A DNA stretch of 62,631 bases, from NCBI RefSeq assembly GCF_014192105.1, contig NZ_JACHXK010000029.1, positions 1-62,631 on the forward strand, in the 5' to 3' direction. The notes beneath the pieces are model-generated. The model worked only from the letters and a program-made list of their open reading frames with translations, searched no databases and was not told the DNA's origin. Each line of letters opens with the position of its first letter. Within the stretch, counting starts at the first letter, position 1. Shown piece after piece: positions 1-7,857 of this stretch. The DNA comes from Paenibacillus phyllosphaerae. GTDB lineage: Bacteria; Bacillota; Bacilli; Paenibacillales; Paenibacillaceae. A program made the translations under genes and the position numbers.

Positions 1-78
1 CCGAACACGACCGTTAAGCCTTCCAGCGCCGATGGTACTTGGACCGCAGGGTCCTGGGAGAGTAGGACGTCGCCAAGC
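1..78 (+). rRNA. rrf: 5S ribosomal RNA, 3' part
   Basis: The first bases carry the conserved 3' two-thirds of a bacterial 5S rRNA: the CCGAACAC loop, the GCCGATGGTACTTGG segment, and the GGGAGAGTAGGACGTCGCCA end. The 5' part lies outside the window. It closes an rRNA operon read rightward and is followed at once by a strong terminator. The exact mature 3' end is approximate. Confidence 0.95.
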
Positions 79-85
79 ACGAATG

Positions 86-113
86 ACCGACCACATCATG
101 TGGTCGGTTTTTT
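86..113 (+). terminator. rRNA operon intrinsic terminator
   Basis: A perfect 10-bp stem ACCGACCACA/TGTGGTCGGT with a three-base TCA loop runs directly into a T tract. It starts about eight bases after the 5S end and should end the rRNA transcript. Confidence 0.93.
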
Positions 114-188
114 GTTGTCTTCGAATAGATCGGCAGTGAACTCGAAACAATAAGGACGCTCATTCAGGTTGAAGGAAGAGGTGTCCTT

Positions 189-563
189 ATGAAGGAAAGA
201 AGCTTATTGGCTTATTTCAATACGGAAGATCAAGCGCAACATGCTTTGAAGGAAATGAAAGGACTACGTATTATCGCCTCTCGAATCGATCGTTTCGATG
301 GCTTTGCGGGAAACGGAAGCGATCGGATACGTAATCCGATTACCGGTGATATTCCGGGACTGGGATACCTGACGCTCAATGGTGATTTTGATGATCGCGA
401 CGCGGCCATACTTGCAGCCACTCATGTTAGCGCAAGCGGTTTAAGCTCTGGTGGTCGGGATAATCAAGTTACGGGCCGGGATATTCTGTTGACCGTCGTA
501 ATTGAAGAATCCGATCTAGAGATGGCAGCTCATATCGCACAAGAAAATGGAGCTTTACTATAA
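189..563 (+). CDS. Small protein of unknown function
   Basis: A 124-residue soluble protein with a good ribosome site (GAAGGAAGAGG) just ahead of the ATG and its own terminator 14 bases after the stop, so it looks like a real single-gene unit. I do not recognise a firm family. The N-terminus (LLAYFNTEDQAQHALKEMKG) resembles the start of YflT/general-stress-protein-17M-like domains, in which a beta strand is followed by a helix rich in Glu/Ala; this is a weak likeness only. The middle is Gly/Asp-rich (residues 38-75) and the C-terminus again looks alpha/beta. No signal peptide or membrane segment is visible. It fills the junction between an rRNA operon and ctsR, where B. subtilis has no equivalent that I know of. 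Confidence 0.75.
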   Translation: MKERSLLAYFNTEDQAQHALKEMKGLRIIASRIDRFDGFAGNGSDRIRNPITGDIPGLGYLTLNGDFDDRDAAILAATHVSASGLSSGGRDNQVTGRDILLTVVIEESDLEMAAHIAQENGALL

Positions 564-576
564 CGGAACGACCGTG

Positions 577-604
577 AAATCCGATCTTTGATCGGATTTT
601 TACG
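577..604 (+). terminator. Intrinsic terminator after the 124-aa gene
   Basis: A nine-base stem AAATCCGAT/ATCGGATTT with a CTTTG loop is followed by TTTTT. It separates the small upstream gene from the ctsR operon. Confidence 0.88.
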
Positions 605-923
605 TTTTGCAGGTTAAATTTCGAGAACGTTATGAAGTTCGCGATTAATGGAAACTATGAATAGTAAATAGACGATAGAAAGTATTATATGGTTATCTCA
701 CATACGTAGGCCAGATTATCGGAACATATCAGGAACGGCGGCATCTTATGCAAATAGAGGTCCTTATAATCGCCTATAGCCCGTTTAGCACAATGAAAAA
801 TAAGGGTAATTAGTAAAGGACCATTTCATTCATTTGGCATGAGCACGGAGGATGATGCGAGGCGTATAAATGAGCGCCAACCGCCCAAGCTAGTAAAGGT
901 ATTGAAAAGCGCGGCGAGGACTC
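605..923. other. Intergenic stretch, nothing firm seen
   Basis: About 320 bases, AT-rich in its first half, between the terminator above and the ctsR promoter. I see no tRNA, repeat or convincing gene. A 50-codon open frame at 839-991 runs through the ctsR promoter and lacks a ribosome site, so I do not call it. Confidence 0.6.
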
Positions 924-951
924 TTGACCTTTTGGTAAAATCGCGTATAAT
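924..951 (+). promoter_or_regulatory. Sigma-A promoter of the ctsR operon
   Basis: TTGACC and a perfect TATAAT are separated by 16 bases. The predicted start point falls at or just before the CtsR operator at 960-976, which fits repression by blocking RNA polymerase. The -35 box also reads as a partial CtsR half-site on the reverse strand. Confidence 0.85.
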
Positions 952-959
952 TGAATCAA

Positions 960-976
960 AGTCAAAGAAAGTCAAA
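960..976 (+). promoter_or_regulatory. CtsR operator
   Basis: Two AGTCAAA heptads spaced by GAA match the known CtsR consensus (RGTCAAA-NAN-RGTCAAA) at every position. A third, partial heptad follows at 976-982 and an inverted AGTCAAA lies near 998-1004. This predicts autoregulation of ctsR-mcsA-mcsB-clpC by heat and protein damage. The 5' leader then holds a small CCGGTA/TACCGG hairpin at 1006-1020. Confidence 0.9.
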
Positions 977-1058
977 GTCAACGAAATCTGATTAATTTGA
1001 CTTTTCCGGTATTATACCGGCGGAATCGTTGTTTGTCAGCTGTAGGGAGGTTGGCGGC

Positions 1059-1520
1059 ATGCGCAACATTTCCGATCTAATCGAGCAATTTTTGAAGGGG
1101 TTACTTCAGGAGAGCCCGGAAGGCGCAGTCGAGATTCAGCGTAACGAACTTGCAGATCGGTTCTCTTGTGTTCCTTCGCAGATCAATTACGTCATCAGCA
1201 CCCGCTTTACATTGGAGAAGGGCTATTTGGTCGAGAGTAAGCGGGGTGGCGGCGGTTATATCCGAATTCAAAGGGTTGAGCTGCCTACACTGAAGACGAT
1301 ACAAGGGCATATTGCCCAGACGATCGGCAACGAAGTGGATCAAGGGACTGCTGAAGGATTGATTTATCAATTGGAAGAAGCAGAAATGATCTCCAAGCGT
1401 GAAGCGAATCTGTTGCGAGCCGCTGTATCACGGGATGTTATCTCATTGAAATTACCCTTGCGAGACGAAGTTCGGGCCAGATTGCTCAAAGCCATGCTTA
1501 TTACGCTTCTTATGAAATAA
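1059..1520 (+). CDS. ctsR: CtsR, class III heat-shock repressor
   Basis: A 153-residue protein, the usual CtsR length. The N-terminal half is a winged helix-turn-helix; the wing holds the four-glycine run at residues 63-66 after Arg62, the part known in this family to sense heat and, at the arginine, to be phosphorylated by McsB. The C-terminal half is the helical dimerisation domain bound by McsA/McsB. I start at the ATG with a GGGAGG site rather than the upstream in-frame TTG at 1029. It is the first gene of a four-gene operon and should repress its own promoter through the operator just upstream. Confidence 0.96.
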   Translation: MRNISDLIEQFLKGLLQESPEGAVEIQRNELADRFSCVPSQINYVISTRFTLEKGYLVESKRGGGGYIRIQRVELPTLKTIQGHIAQTIGNEVDQGTAEGLIYQLEEAEMISKREANLLRAAVSRDVISLKLPLRDEVRARLLKAMLITLLMK

Positions 1521-1651
1521 GAACGACTTTGTTCTCAATCTGAGGCTGCCTGAAGCCTCGAGCATCAGCAGCGGTTAGAAGCGTAGCTTGATGTGTATGC
1601 TTTCGAAGCAAGTTTTGCGTGCTGCAGAACTTTTAGGAGGGATCATGCACT

Positions 1652-2185
1652 ATGCTTTGCCAGGAATGCGGCAAGCGGCCTGCATCATTGCATTTCACGA
1701 AAATTGTAGGCGGCGAGAAAACGGAATTTCATATTTGTGAGTCCTGTGCTCGTGAGAAAGGCGAAGGCATACCGGGTACGACGAATGGATTCTCCATTCA
1801 CAGCCTGCTGTCCGGTTTGCTGGACTTTGAGCCTTCTGGCGGTGCAAGCGGCGCTGGGCCGGGTTACCAAGCGAAGGGTCAGACCATTCGTTGCGATAAT
1901 TGCGGCTTAACTTATGCTCAATTCAGCAAGATGGGACGATTTGGATGCAGCAAGTGCTATTCACAATTTGGTGACAAGTTGGACCCGATTCTTAAAAGGG
2001 TGCACGGTAACGCGGTTCATGTCGGCAAAGTGCCTAAGCGTTCTGGAACCAGAATTAAATTGAAGCGTGAAATCGAGAGTCTCAGGCGCGAGCTTCATGA
2101 ACGCATCGAGCGTGAAGAATTCGAGAACGCCGCTCAAATCCGCGACCGGATCAGGGAGTTGGAACGAAGCGTTGCCGAAGGGTAG
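1652..2185 (+). CDS. mcsA: McsA, activator of the arginine kinase McsB
   Basis: A 177-residue protein with four CxxC pairs (C3/C6, C29/C32, C81/C84, C99/C102), expected to bind two zinc ions, and a C-terminal UVR motif at about 139-173 (IESLRRELHERIEREEFENA). In this family McsA binds McsB and ClpC, raises kinase activity and responds to thiol stress. AGGAGGG lies 10 bases before the chosen ATG; a nearer ATG at 1645 is out of frame. The 131-bp spacer from ctsR shows no clear terminator, so co-transcription is likely. Confidence 0.95.
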   Translation: MLCQECGKRPASLHFTKIVGGEKTEFHICESCAREKGEGIPGTTNGFSIHSLLSGLLDFEPSGGASGAGPGYQAKGQTIRCDNCGLTYAQFSKMGRFGCSKCYSQFGDKLDPILKRVHGNAVHVGKVPKRSGTRIKLKREIESLRRELHERIEREEFENAAQIRDRIRELERSVAEG

Positions 2186-2212
2186 CACGAGCTTGCTGAA
2201 AGGAGAATCGCC

Positions 2213-3292
2213 TTGTCGAAACGTTCTTTTGCCCAGCATGCACTAAGTGATTGGATGCAGGGGACTGGGCCAGAAGCTGATATCGTCATCAGCAGCCGAA
2301 TTCGAATCGCCCGGAATTTACGGGGACTTCCTTTCCCCATGCTCGCTACAAACCAACAGTCAGAGGATGTTATGGAACGGTTGACGGCTGTTCCAGAGAC
2401 AGGGCGATTGAACGCAGTTGGGAAGTTCGAGACGATCCGTCTGTCGGATCTGAGCGAGTTGGAGCGAAGAGTATTGGTGGAGAAGCATCTCATTAGTCCG
2501 AATTTGGCCAATGAGTCAAGAGGCGGCGCCGTCATTCTAAGCGATAACGAATCGGTTAGCATCATGGTGAATGAAGAGGATCATTTGCGGATCCAATGTT
2601 TGTATCCGGGGTTTCAAATTTCAGAGGCCTGGGAATTGGCAAGTCGCATTGATGATATATTTGAAGAGGTTGCCGATTATGCTTTCGACGAGCGAAGAGG
2701 CTTCCTGACCAGCTGCCCGACGAATGTCGGCACTGGAATCCGCGCATCTGTCATGATGCATCTGCCTGGTCTTGTACTGACACAGCAGATCAACCGCATA
2801 TTATCTGCTATAACGCAGGTTGGACTTGCGGTTCGAGGCATCTATGGGGAAGGCAGTGAAGCGCTGGGTAATTTGTTCCAGATCTCGAACCAAATTACAC
2901 TCGGTCAATCCGAGGGGGAGATTATCGAGAATCTCCACAGCGTAGCGAAGCAAATCATCGATCACGAGCGTGCGGCCAGAGAGCGAATGGTGCATGAGTC
3001 CAGAATCAGACTGGAAGACCGGGTGTTCCGGTCTTACGGGATCCTATCTCATGCGTCCATTATGGATTCCAAGGAATCGGCTCAACGGCTATCCGATGTC
3101 AGGTTAGGGATTGATTTGGGCCTGATTCAGGATGTAACGCCACGGATGATGAATGAATTATTGGTTTTAACGCAGCCAGGTTTCCTGCAGCAGAACTCCG
3201 GCGAGAAGCTGAGCGCTGAGCAGCGGGATATCCGCAGAGCTGAATTAATACGTCAACATTTACATCGTAAATCCGATCATGGGGGTGTGTGA
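2213..3292 (+). CDS. mcsB: McsB, protein arginine kinase
   Basis: A 359-residue member of the phosphagen-kinase fold that phosphorylates arginines in damaged proteins and marks them for ClpC-ClpP. Visible landmarks are SSRIRIARN at 27-35 (nucleotide binding) and SCPTNVGTGIRASV at 167-180, which holds the reactive cysteine of the family. The start is a TTG with AAAGGAG six bases ahead. It follows mcsA by 27 bp, and its TGA ends two bases before the clpC start, so translation of the two is probably coupled. Confidence 0.96.
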   Translation: MSKRSFAQHALSDWMQGTGPEADIVISSRIRIARNLRGLPFPMLATNQQSEDVMERLTAVPETGRLNAVGKFETIRLSDLSELERRVLVEKHLISPNLANESRGGAVILSDNESVSIMVNEEDHLRIQCLYPGFQISEAWELASRIDDIFEEVADYAFDERRGFLTSCPTNVGTGIRASVMMHLPGLVLTQQINRILSAITQVGLAVRGIYGEGSEALGNLFQISNQITLGQSEGEIIENLHSVAKQIIDHERAARERMVHESRIRLEDRVFRSYGILSHASIMDSKESAQRLSDVRLGIDLGLIQDVTPRMMNELLVLTQPGFLQQNSGEKLSAEQRDIRRAELIRQHLHRKSDHGGV

Positions 3293-3294
3293 AC

Positions 3295-5748
3295 ATGATG
3301 TTTGGAAGATTTACTGAACGTGCGCAGAAGGTGCTGGCACTTGCACAGGAAGAGGCAGTGCGGCTTGGTCATAACAATATCGGTACGGAGCATATTCTGC
3401 TCGGCTTGAACCGCGAAGGGGAAGGCATTGCTGCCAAAGCGCTGATTGGCTTGGGCTTAAGCTTGGAGAAGATCCAGGATGAAGTCGAGACGCTGATCGG
3501 TCGCGGACAAGAGCAGCCGACGAATATCGCTTATACGCCGCGTGCGAAGAAAGTTATCGAGCTGTCGATGGATGAAGCGCGCAAGCTCGGCCATACTTAC
3601 GTGGGCACGGAGCATATCTTGCTCGGCCTGATTCGTGAAGGTGAAGGAGTCGCTGCACGCGTATTGAACAATTTGGGCATCAGCCTGAACAAAGCGCGTC
3701 AACAAGTCCTTCAACTGCTCGGCAGCAGCGAAGCGATCTCGAGCAATCATGGTACGCCTACGAATGTAAGCACGCCTACGCTTGACGGCTTAGCACGCGA
3801 TTTGACCGCCTATGCCAAAGAAGGCAATCTCGATCCGGTTATCGGCCGCAGTAAAGAGATCGAGCGCGTCATTCAAGTGCTTAGCCGCCGTACGAAGAAC
3901 AACCCAGTGCTCATCGGTGAGCCGGGCGTCGGAAAAACGGCGATTGCGGAAGGTCTGGCACAGAAGATCATCGCCGGCGAAATTCCGGAGACGCTTCGTG
4001 ACAAACGCGTCATGACCTTGGACATGGGTTCGGTCGTTGCGGGAACGAAGTATCGCGGTGAATTCGAAGATCGTCTGAAAAAGATCATGGATGAGATTCG
4101 CCAAGCCGGCAACATCATCCTGTTCATCGACGAGCTTCATACCCTCATCGGCGCTGGCGGCGCTGAAGGCGCGATTGACGCTTCGAACATTCTCAAGCCG
4201 TCGCTTGCCCGCGGCGAGCTGCAGTGCATCGGCGCTACGACGCTCGATGAGTACCGCAAATATATCGAGAAGGATGCAGCGCTGGAACGCCGTTTCCAAC
4301 CGATTACGGTCGATCAGCCTTCGCCTGAAGAAGCGATTCAGATCCTTCACGGTCTGCGTGACCGTTACGAAGCGCATCACCGCGTGAAAATTACGGATGA
4401 GGCGATTGAGCAAGCGGTCAAATTATCCGACCGTTATATCACCGATCGTTTCCTCCCGGATAAAGCGATCGATTTGATCGACGAAGCTTCTTCCAAAGTA
4501 CGCCTCAAAACGTACACGGTACCGCCGAATCTGAAACAACTGGAGAACCGTCTGGAGGATATCCGCAAGGAGAAAGACTCCGCCGTGCAGAGCCAGGAGT
4601 TCGAGAAAGCAGCGGCGCTTCGCGATACGGAGCAGAAGATTCGCGAGGAACTCGACGTGACTCGCAATCAGTGGAAAGAAAAGCAAGGCCGTACCGACTC
4701 CGAGGTTACACCGGACGATATCGCTCAAGTCGTGGCAAGCTGGACGGGTGTACCGGTGAGCAAGCTGGCTGAAGAAGAGACGCAGCGCCTGCTCAAAATG
4801 GAGGATATCCTCCATGACCGCGTCATCGGCCAGACGGATGCCGTCAAAGCGGTATCCCGTGCAATCCGCCGTGCACGCGCCGGTCTGAAAGATCCGAAGC
4901 GTCCGATTGGTTCCTTCATCTTCCTCGGACCGACAGGCGTAGGTAAGACGGAACTTGCCCGTGCCCTTGCCGAGGCCATGTTCGGCGACGAGAATGCGGT
5001 AATTCGCATCGATATGTCGGAGTATATGGAGAAGCACTCGACCTCTCGTCTGGTCGGCGCGCCTCCGGGATATGTCGGCTATGAAGAAGGTGGACAGCTG
5101 ACAGAGAAAGTTCGCCGCAAACCTTATTCGGTCGTCCTGCTCGACGAGATCGAGAAGGCGCATCCGGAAGTCTTCAACATCCTTCTTCAAGTGCTTGAGG
5201 ACGGACGCTTGACGGATTCCAAAGGCCGCGTGGTCGATTTCCGCAATACGCTGATCATCATGACGTCGAACGTAGGCGCCGACCAAATCAAGCGGAATTC
5301 TTCGCTCGGCTTCACGGCTGTGCATGATGCCGGCCGCGACTTCTCCATCATGAAGGATAAAGTGCTGGGTGAGCTCAAAAAGAGCTTCCGTCCGGAGTTC
5401 ATCAACCGAATCGACGAGACGATCGTGTTCCACTCGCTGGAGCAAGAGCATATCGCTCAGATCGTAACGCTCATGTCCGACGAGCTGCGTAAACGACTGC
5501 GTGAGCAGGAAGTTGACTTTACGCTTACGGATACGGCGAAAGCCTTCCTCGCGAAGGAAGGCTTCGACCCTCAATATGGTGCGCGTCCGCTGCGTCGTGC
5601 CATCCAGAAACATATCGAGGACCGTCTCTCAGAGGACCTGTTGATGGGCAACATCAGCAAAGGCGATACGCTCGTCATTGACGAGAAAGACGGTCAACTG
5701 ACCGTCGAGCGCACGAGCTCTGCTGAAGAAGAGCCGGCGACGAAATAA
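3295..5748 (+). CDS. clpC: ClpC, Hsp100 AAA+ unfoldase
   Basis: An 817-residue protein with the full ClpC plan: two N-domain repeats (about 1-145), first AAA+ module (Walker A GEPGVGKT at 208-215, Walker B ILFIDE at 275-280), a coiled middle domain with a UVR-like segment (about 412-460) that docks adaptors such as McsB, and a second AAA+ module (Walker A GPTGVGKT at 545-552). It unfolds substrates for ClpP. I take the ATG-ATG start (MMFGRFTERA, as in B. subtilis) with GGGGGTG ahead; a GTG at 3289 overlaps the mcsB stop and is too close to the site. A terminator follows. Confidence 0.98.
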   Translation: MMFGRFTERAQKVLALAQEEAVRLGHNNIGTEHILLGLNREGEGIAAKALIGLGLSLEKIQDEVETLIGRGQEQPTNIAYTPRAKKVIELSMDEARKLGHTYVGTEHILLGLIREGEGVAARVLNNLGISLNKARQQVLQLLGSSEAISSNHGTPTNVSTPTLDGLARDLTAYAKEGNLDPVIGRSKEIERVIQVLSRRTKNNPVLIGEPGVGKTAIAEGLAQKIIAGEIPETLRDKRVMTLDMGSVVAGTKYRGEFEDRLKKIMDEIRQAGNIILFIDELHTLIGAGGAEGAIDASNILKPSLARGELQCIGATTLDEYRKYIEKDAALERRFQPITVDQPSPEEAIQILHGLRDRYEAHHRVKITDEAIEQAVKLSDRYITDRFLPDKAIDLIDEASSKVRLKTYTVPPNLKQLENRLEDIRKEKDSAVQSQEFEKAAALRDTEQKIREELDVTRNQWKEKQGRTDSEVTPDDIAQVVASWTGVPVSKLAEEETQRLLKMEDILHDRVIGQTDAVKAVSRAIRRARAGLKDPKRPIGSFIFLGPTGVGKTELARALAEAMFGDENAVIRIDMSEYMEKHSTSRLVGAPPGYVGYEEGGQLTEKVRRKPYSVVLLDEIEKAHPEVFNILLQVLEDGRLTDSKGRVVDFRNTLIIMTSNVGADQIKRNSSLGFTAVHDAGRDFSIMKDKVLGELKKSFRPEFINRIDETIVFHSLEQEHIAQIVTLMSDELRKRLREQEVDFTLTDTAKAFLAKEGFDPQYGARPLRRAIQKHIEDRLSEDLLMGNISKGDTLVIDEKDGQLTVERTSSAEEEPATK

Positions 5749-5757
5749 ATTCGATTA

Positions 5758-5793
5758 GGGATTCTGCCAATGAGCAGGATCCCTTTTCTTTTT
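5758..5793 (+). terminator. Terminator of the ctsR-clpC operon
   Basis: The stem GGGATTCTGC/GCAGGATCCC (one mismatch) with a CAATGA loop is followed by TTTTCTTTTT. It ends the heat-shock operon. Confidence 0.9.
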
Positions 5794-5820
5794 GCGCGGG
5801 GCGGGAGATAGTGGTAAAAT
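5792..5820 (+). promoter_or_regulatory. Likely sigma-A promoter of the haem-monooxygenase-like gene
   Basis: TTGCGC and TAAAAT are 17 bases apart, with a TGG just before the -10 (extended -10 type). It begins right after the clpC terminator, which gives the next gene its own promoter. Read by eye only. Confidence 0.55.
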
Positions 5821-5936
5821 AGAAAACGGAACATATGGTCCCCTTGGAAAGGGGCAGCTACTCTTGACTCAGTCCGATTGGAATACATTGACTAAAGATA
5901 TGCGTAATCTCAAAGCCCAATACGAGGAGGTTAACC

Positions 5937-6341
5937 ATGATGATCGTAGTGACGAATACGATTAAAGTGAAGAAAGGCCATGGCGTAGAAGTGGCTGAAC
6001 GCTTTCGCCGATCGAAGGGCGTTCACCTGCAGCCGGGCTTCGTCCGGATGGAAGTGATGATGACAGAAGACCTGGAAGAGATAGACGAGCTGAAGGTATG
6101 CACCACGTGGAATGATAAAGCCTCGTTCGAAAACTGGGTCTCTAGCGATAACTTCCGACAAGCGCATGTACAGCGGCGGACCGGCACGGACGGCACGGAG
6201 CAGAGTGCGCAGGCAGGACCGCACGGGACAAGCCATGGGGGTGCGGAAGGGCACAAGGCTCAGACGGAAAGCGTCATGCTGGGATCCAAGATGACGATCC
6301 ATCAAGTACTCGTTAGCCGTATAGCTGGAGAAGACGAATAA
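5937..6341 (+). CDS. Antibiotic-biosynthesis-monooxygenase (ABM) domain protein, HmoA/HmoB-like
   Basis: A 134-residue protein. Residues 1-80 fit the dimeric alpha/beta barrel of the ABM/IsdG-like haem-degrading monooxygenases (VTNTIKVKKG strand, PGFVRMEV, KVCTTWND, FENWVSSDNFRQAH). Members open the haem ring to release iron, although many ABM proteins do other chemistry. Residues 82-110 are an unusual Gly/Thr/His-rich linker (GPHGTSHGGAEGH), followed by a short hydrophobic strand (MTIHQVLVSRIAG). GAGGAGG lies six bases before the ATG. It is a single-gene unit between clpC and radA, with a promoter-like sequence and a weak terminator of its own. Function inferred from the fold only. Confidence 0.85.
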   Translation: MMIVVTNTIKVKKGHGVEVAERFRRSKGVHLQPGFVRMEVMMTEDLEEIDELKVCTTWNDKASFENWVSSDNFRQAHVQRRTGTDGTEQSAQAGPHGTSHGGAEGHKAQTESVMLGSKMTIHQVLVSRIAGEDE

Positions 6342-6359
6342 TACAGGTAGGCCTATGAC

Positions 6360-6396
6360 AGCTCCCTTTTCGCCGTAGCAAGAGGGAGCTTCTCTA
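6360..6396 (+). terminator. Probable terminator
   Basis: AGCTCCCT/AGGGAGCT form an eight-base stem, followed by TCTCTAT rather than a clean T run. Termination may be only partial, leaving some read-through into radA. Confidence 0.6.
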
Positions 6397-6477
6397 TGCC
6401 CGAATAAAGGGTGGTCACATGAGCAGCAGTAATGGTAAACTTTTAGATGAATGTCTACACATGAGAAGGAGCCGCGG

Positions 6478-7845
6478 ATGGCAAAACTTAAAGTGAAGTT
6501 CGCTTGTACCGATTGTGGCACGGAATCGCCGAAGTGGCTGGGCAAATGTCCAGGCTGCGGCGCATGGAACACCATGGTGGAGGAAAAGGAAACCGTTGTC
6601 AAAACACAAGGTATGGGCTCGCCGCTTATTCAGACGAAAGAAAAGCCGCGACCTATCATACACATAGAAAGCGGGCAAGAACCCCGAATCGAAACACGGC
6701 TCCAAGAACTCAATCGCGTGTTGGGCGGCGGGGTTGTACCAGGCTCGCTTATCTTAGTCGGTGGAGACCCCGGGATTGGGAAGTCTACGCTCCTTCTACA
6801 GACGTCGCATGCGCTGGCAAGCAAAGGCTTGAAGGTTCTGTACATATCGGGTGAGGAATCCGTGCGCCAGACGCGTCTGCGTGCAGACCGGCTAGGTGCG
6901 CTTACCGATAAGCTGTATGTGCTATGCGAGACGAACATGGATCAAGTGAACGACGCGATTGAATCCGTCACGCCGGATTTTCTCGTTATCGATTCCATCC
7001 AGACCGTCTATGATCCGAACGTGCAATCCGCGCCGGGCAGCGTATCGCAAGTCAGAGAGTGCACGGCTCACTTCATGAGAGTTGCGAAGATCAAAGGAAT
7101 CGCGACGGTGCTCGTAGGTCATGTGACCAAAGAGGGGGCCATTGCAGGACCGCGGCTGCTGGAACATATGGTGGATTGCGTTCTTTACTTCGAAGGCGAG
7201 CGGCATCACAGCTACCGGTTGCTGCGGGCGGTGAAGAACCGTTTCGGCTCAACGAACGAAATCGGGATCTTCGAAATGGGCGAGTCGGGGCTTCGGGAAG
7301 TAACCAATCCTTCCGAGCTGTTCCTCTCCGAGCGTCCGCTTGGCGTATCGGGATCTACGGTCGTAGCCAGCATGGAAGGGACGCGTCCGGTATTGGTGGA
7401 GTTGCAGGCATTGGTGGCGACGACGAACTTCCCGTCGCCCCGCCGGATGTCGACGGGCATCGACCATAACCGGATGGCGCTGATCATCGCCGTCTTGGAG
7501 AAACGGATGGGGATGTTCCTTCAAACGCAGGATGCTTACTTGAACGTCGCCGGCGGGGTGAAGCTGGATGAGCCGGCAGTCGATCTGGCTGCGGCGGTAA
7601 GCATCGCTTCGAGCTTCCGGGATGCGCCGACCAGACCGTATGATGTTATTTTTGGCGAGATCGGGTTAACCGGTGAGGTAAGAGCCGTTGCTCGCGCTGA
7701 GCAGCGGGTGAAAGAAGCGCAGAAGCTTGGCTTTAAGCGCGTCATTATGCCGGAGAAGAGTCTGAAAGGCTGGAGTCCGCCGACTGGAATTGAGATCATT
7801 GGCGTGGAGACCGTGTCAGAAGCGCTCAAGGCAGCGTTGGGATAG
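6478..7845 (+). CDS. radA: RadA, DNA repair ATPase/branch-migration helicase
   Basis: A 455-residue protein close to B. subtilis RadA (458). It has an N-terminal zinc finger (C10, C13, C24, C27), a RecA-like core with Walker A GGDPGIGKST near 95-104, the RadA-specific KNRFG motif at 253-257, and a C-terminal Lon-protease-like domain. It helps process recombination intermediates. I start at the ATG preceded by AAGGAG (eight-base spacing), not at the in-frame ATG nine codons upstream, which has no ribosome site. disA begins 12 bases after the stop, the common radA-disA pair; in B. subtilis RadA binds and restrains DisA. Confidence 0.97.
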   Translation: MAKLKVKFACTDCGTESPKWLGKCPGCGAWNTMVEEKETVVKTQGMGSPLIQTKEKPRPIIHIESGQEPRIETRLQELNRVLGGGVVPGSLILVGGDPGIGKSTLLLQTSHALASKGLKVLYISGEESVRQTRLRADRLGALTDKLYVLCETNMDQVNDAIESVTPDFLVIDSIQTVYDPNVQSAPGSVSQVRECTAHFMRVAKIKGIATVLVGHVTKEGAIAGPRLLEHMVDCVLYFEGERHHSYRLLRAVKNRFGSTNEIGIFEMGESGLREVTNPSELFLSERPLGVSGSTVVASMEGTRPVLVELQALVATTNFPSPRRMSTGIDHNRMALIIAVLEKRMGMFLQTQDAYLNVAGGVKLDEPAVDLAAAVSIASSFRDAPTRPYDVIFGEIGLTGEVRAVARAEQRVKEAQKLGFKRVIMPEKSLKGWSPPTGIEIIGVETVSEALKAALG

Positions 7846-7857
7846 AGGGGGCAGAAT

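Noticed and set aside
839..991. A 50-codon open frame upstream of ctsR
   Set aside because: It lacks a ribosome site and runs straight through the ctsR promoter and CtsR operator.
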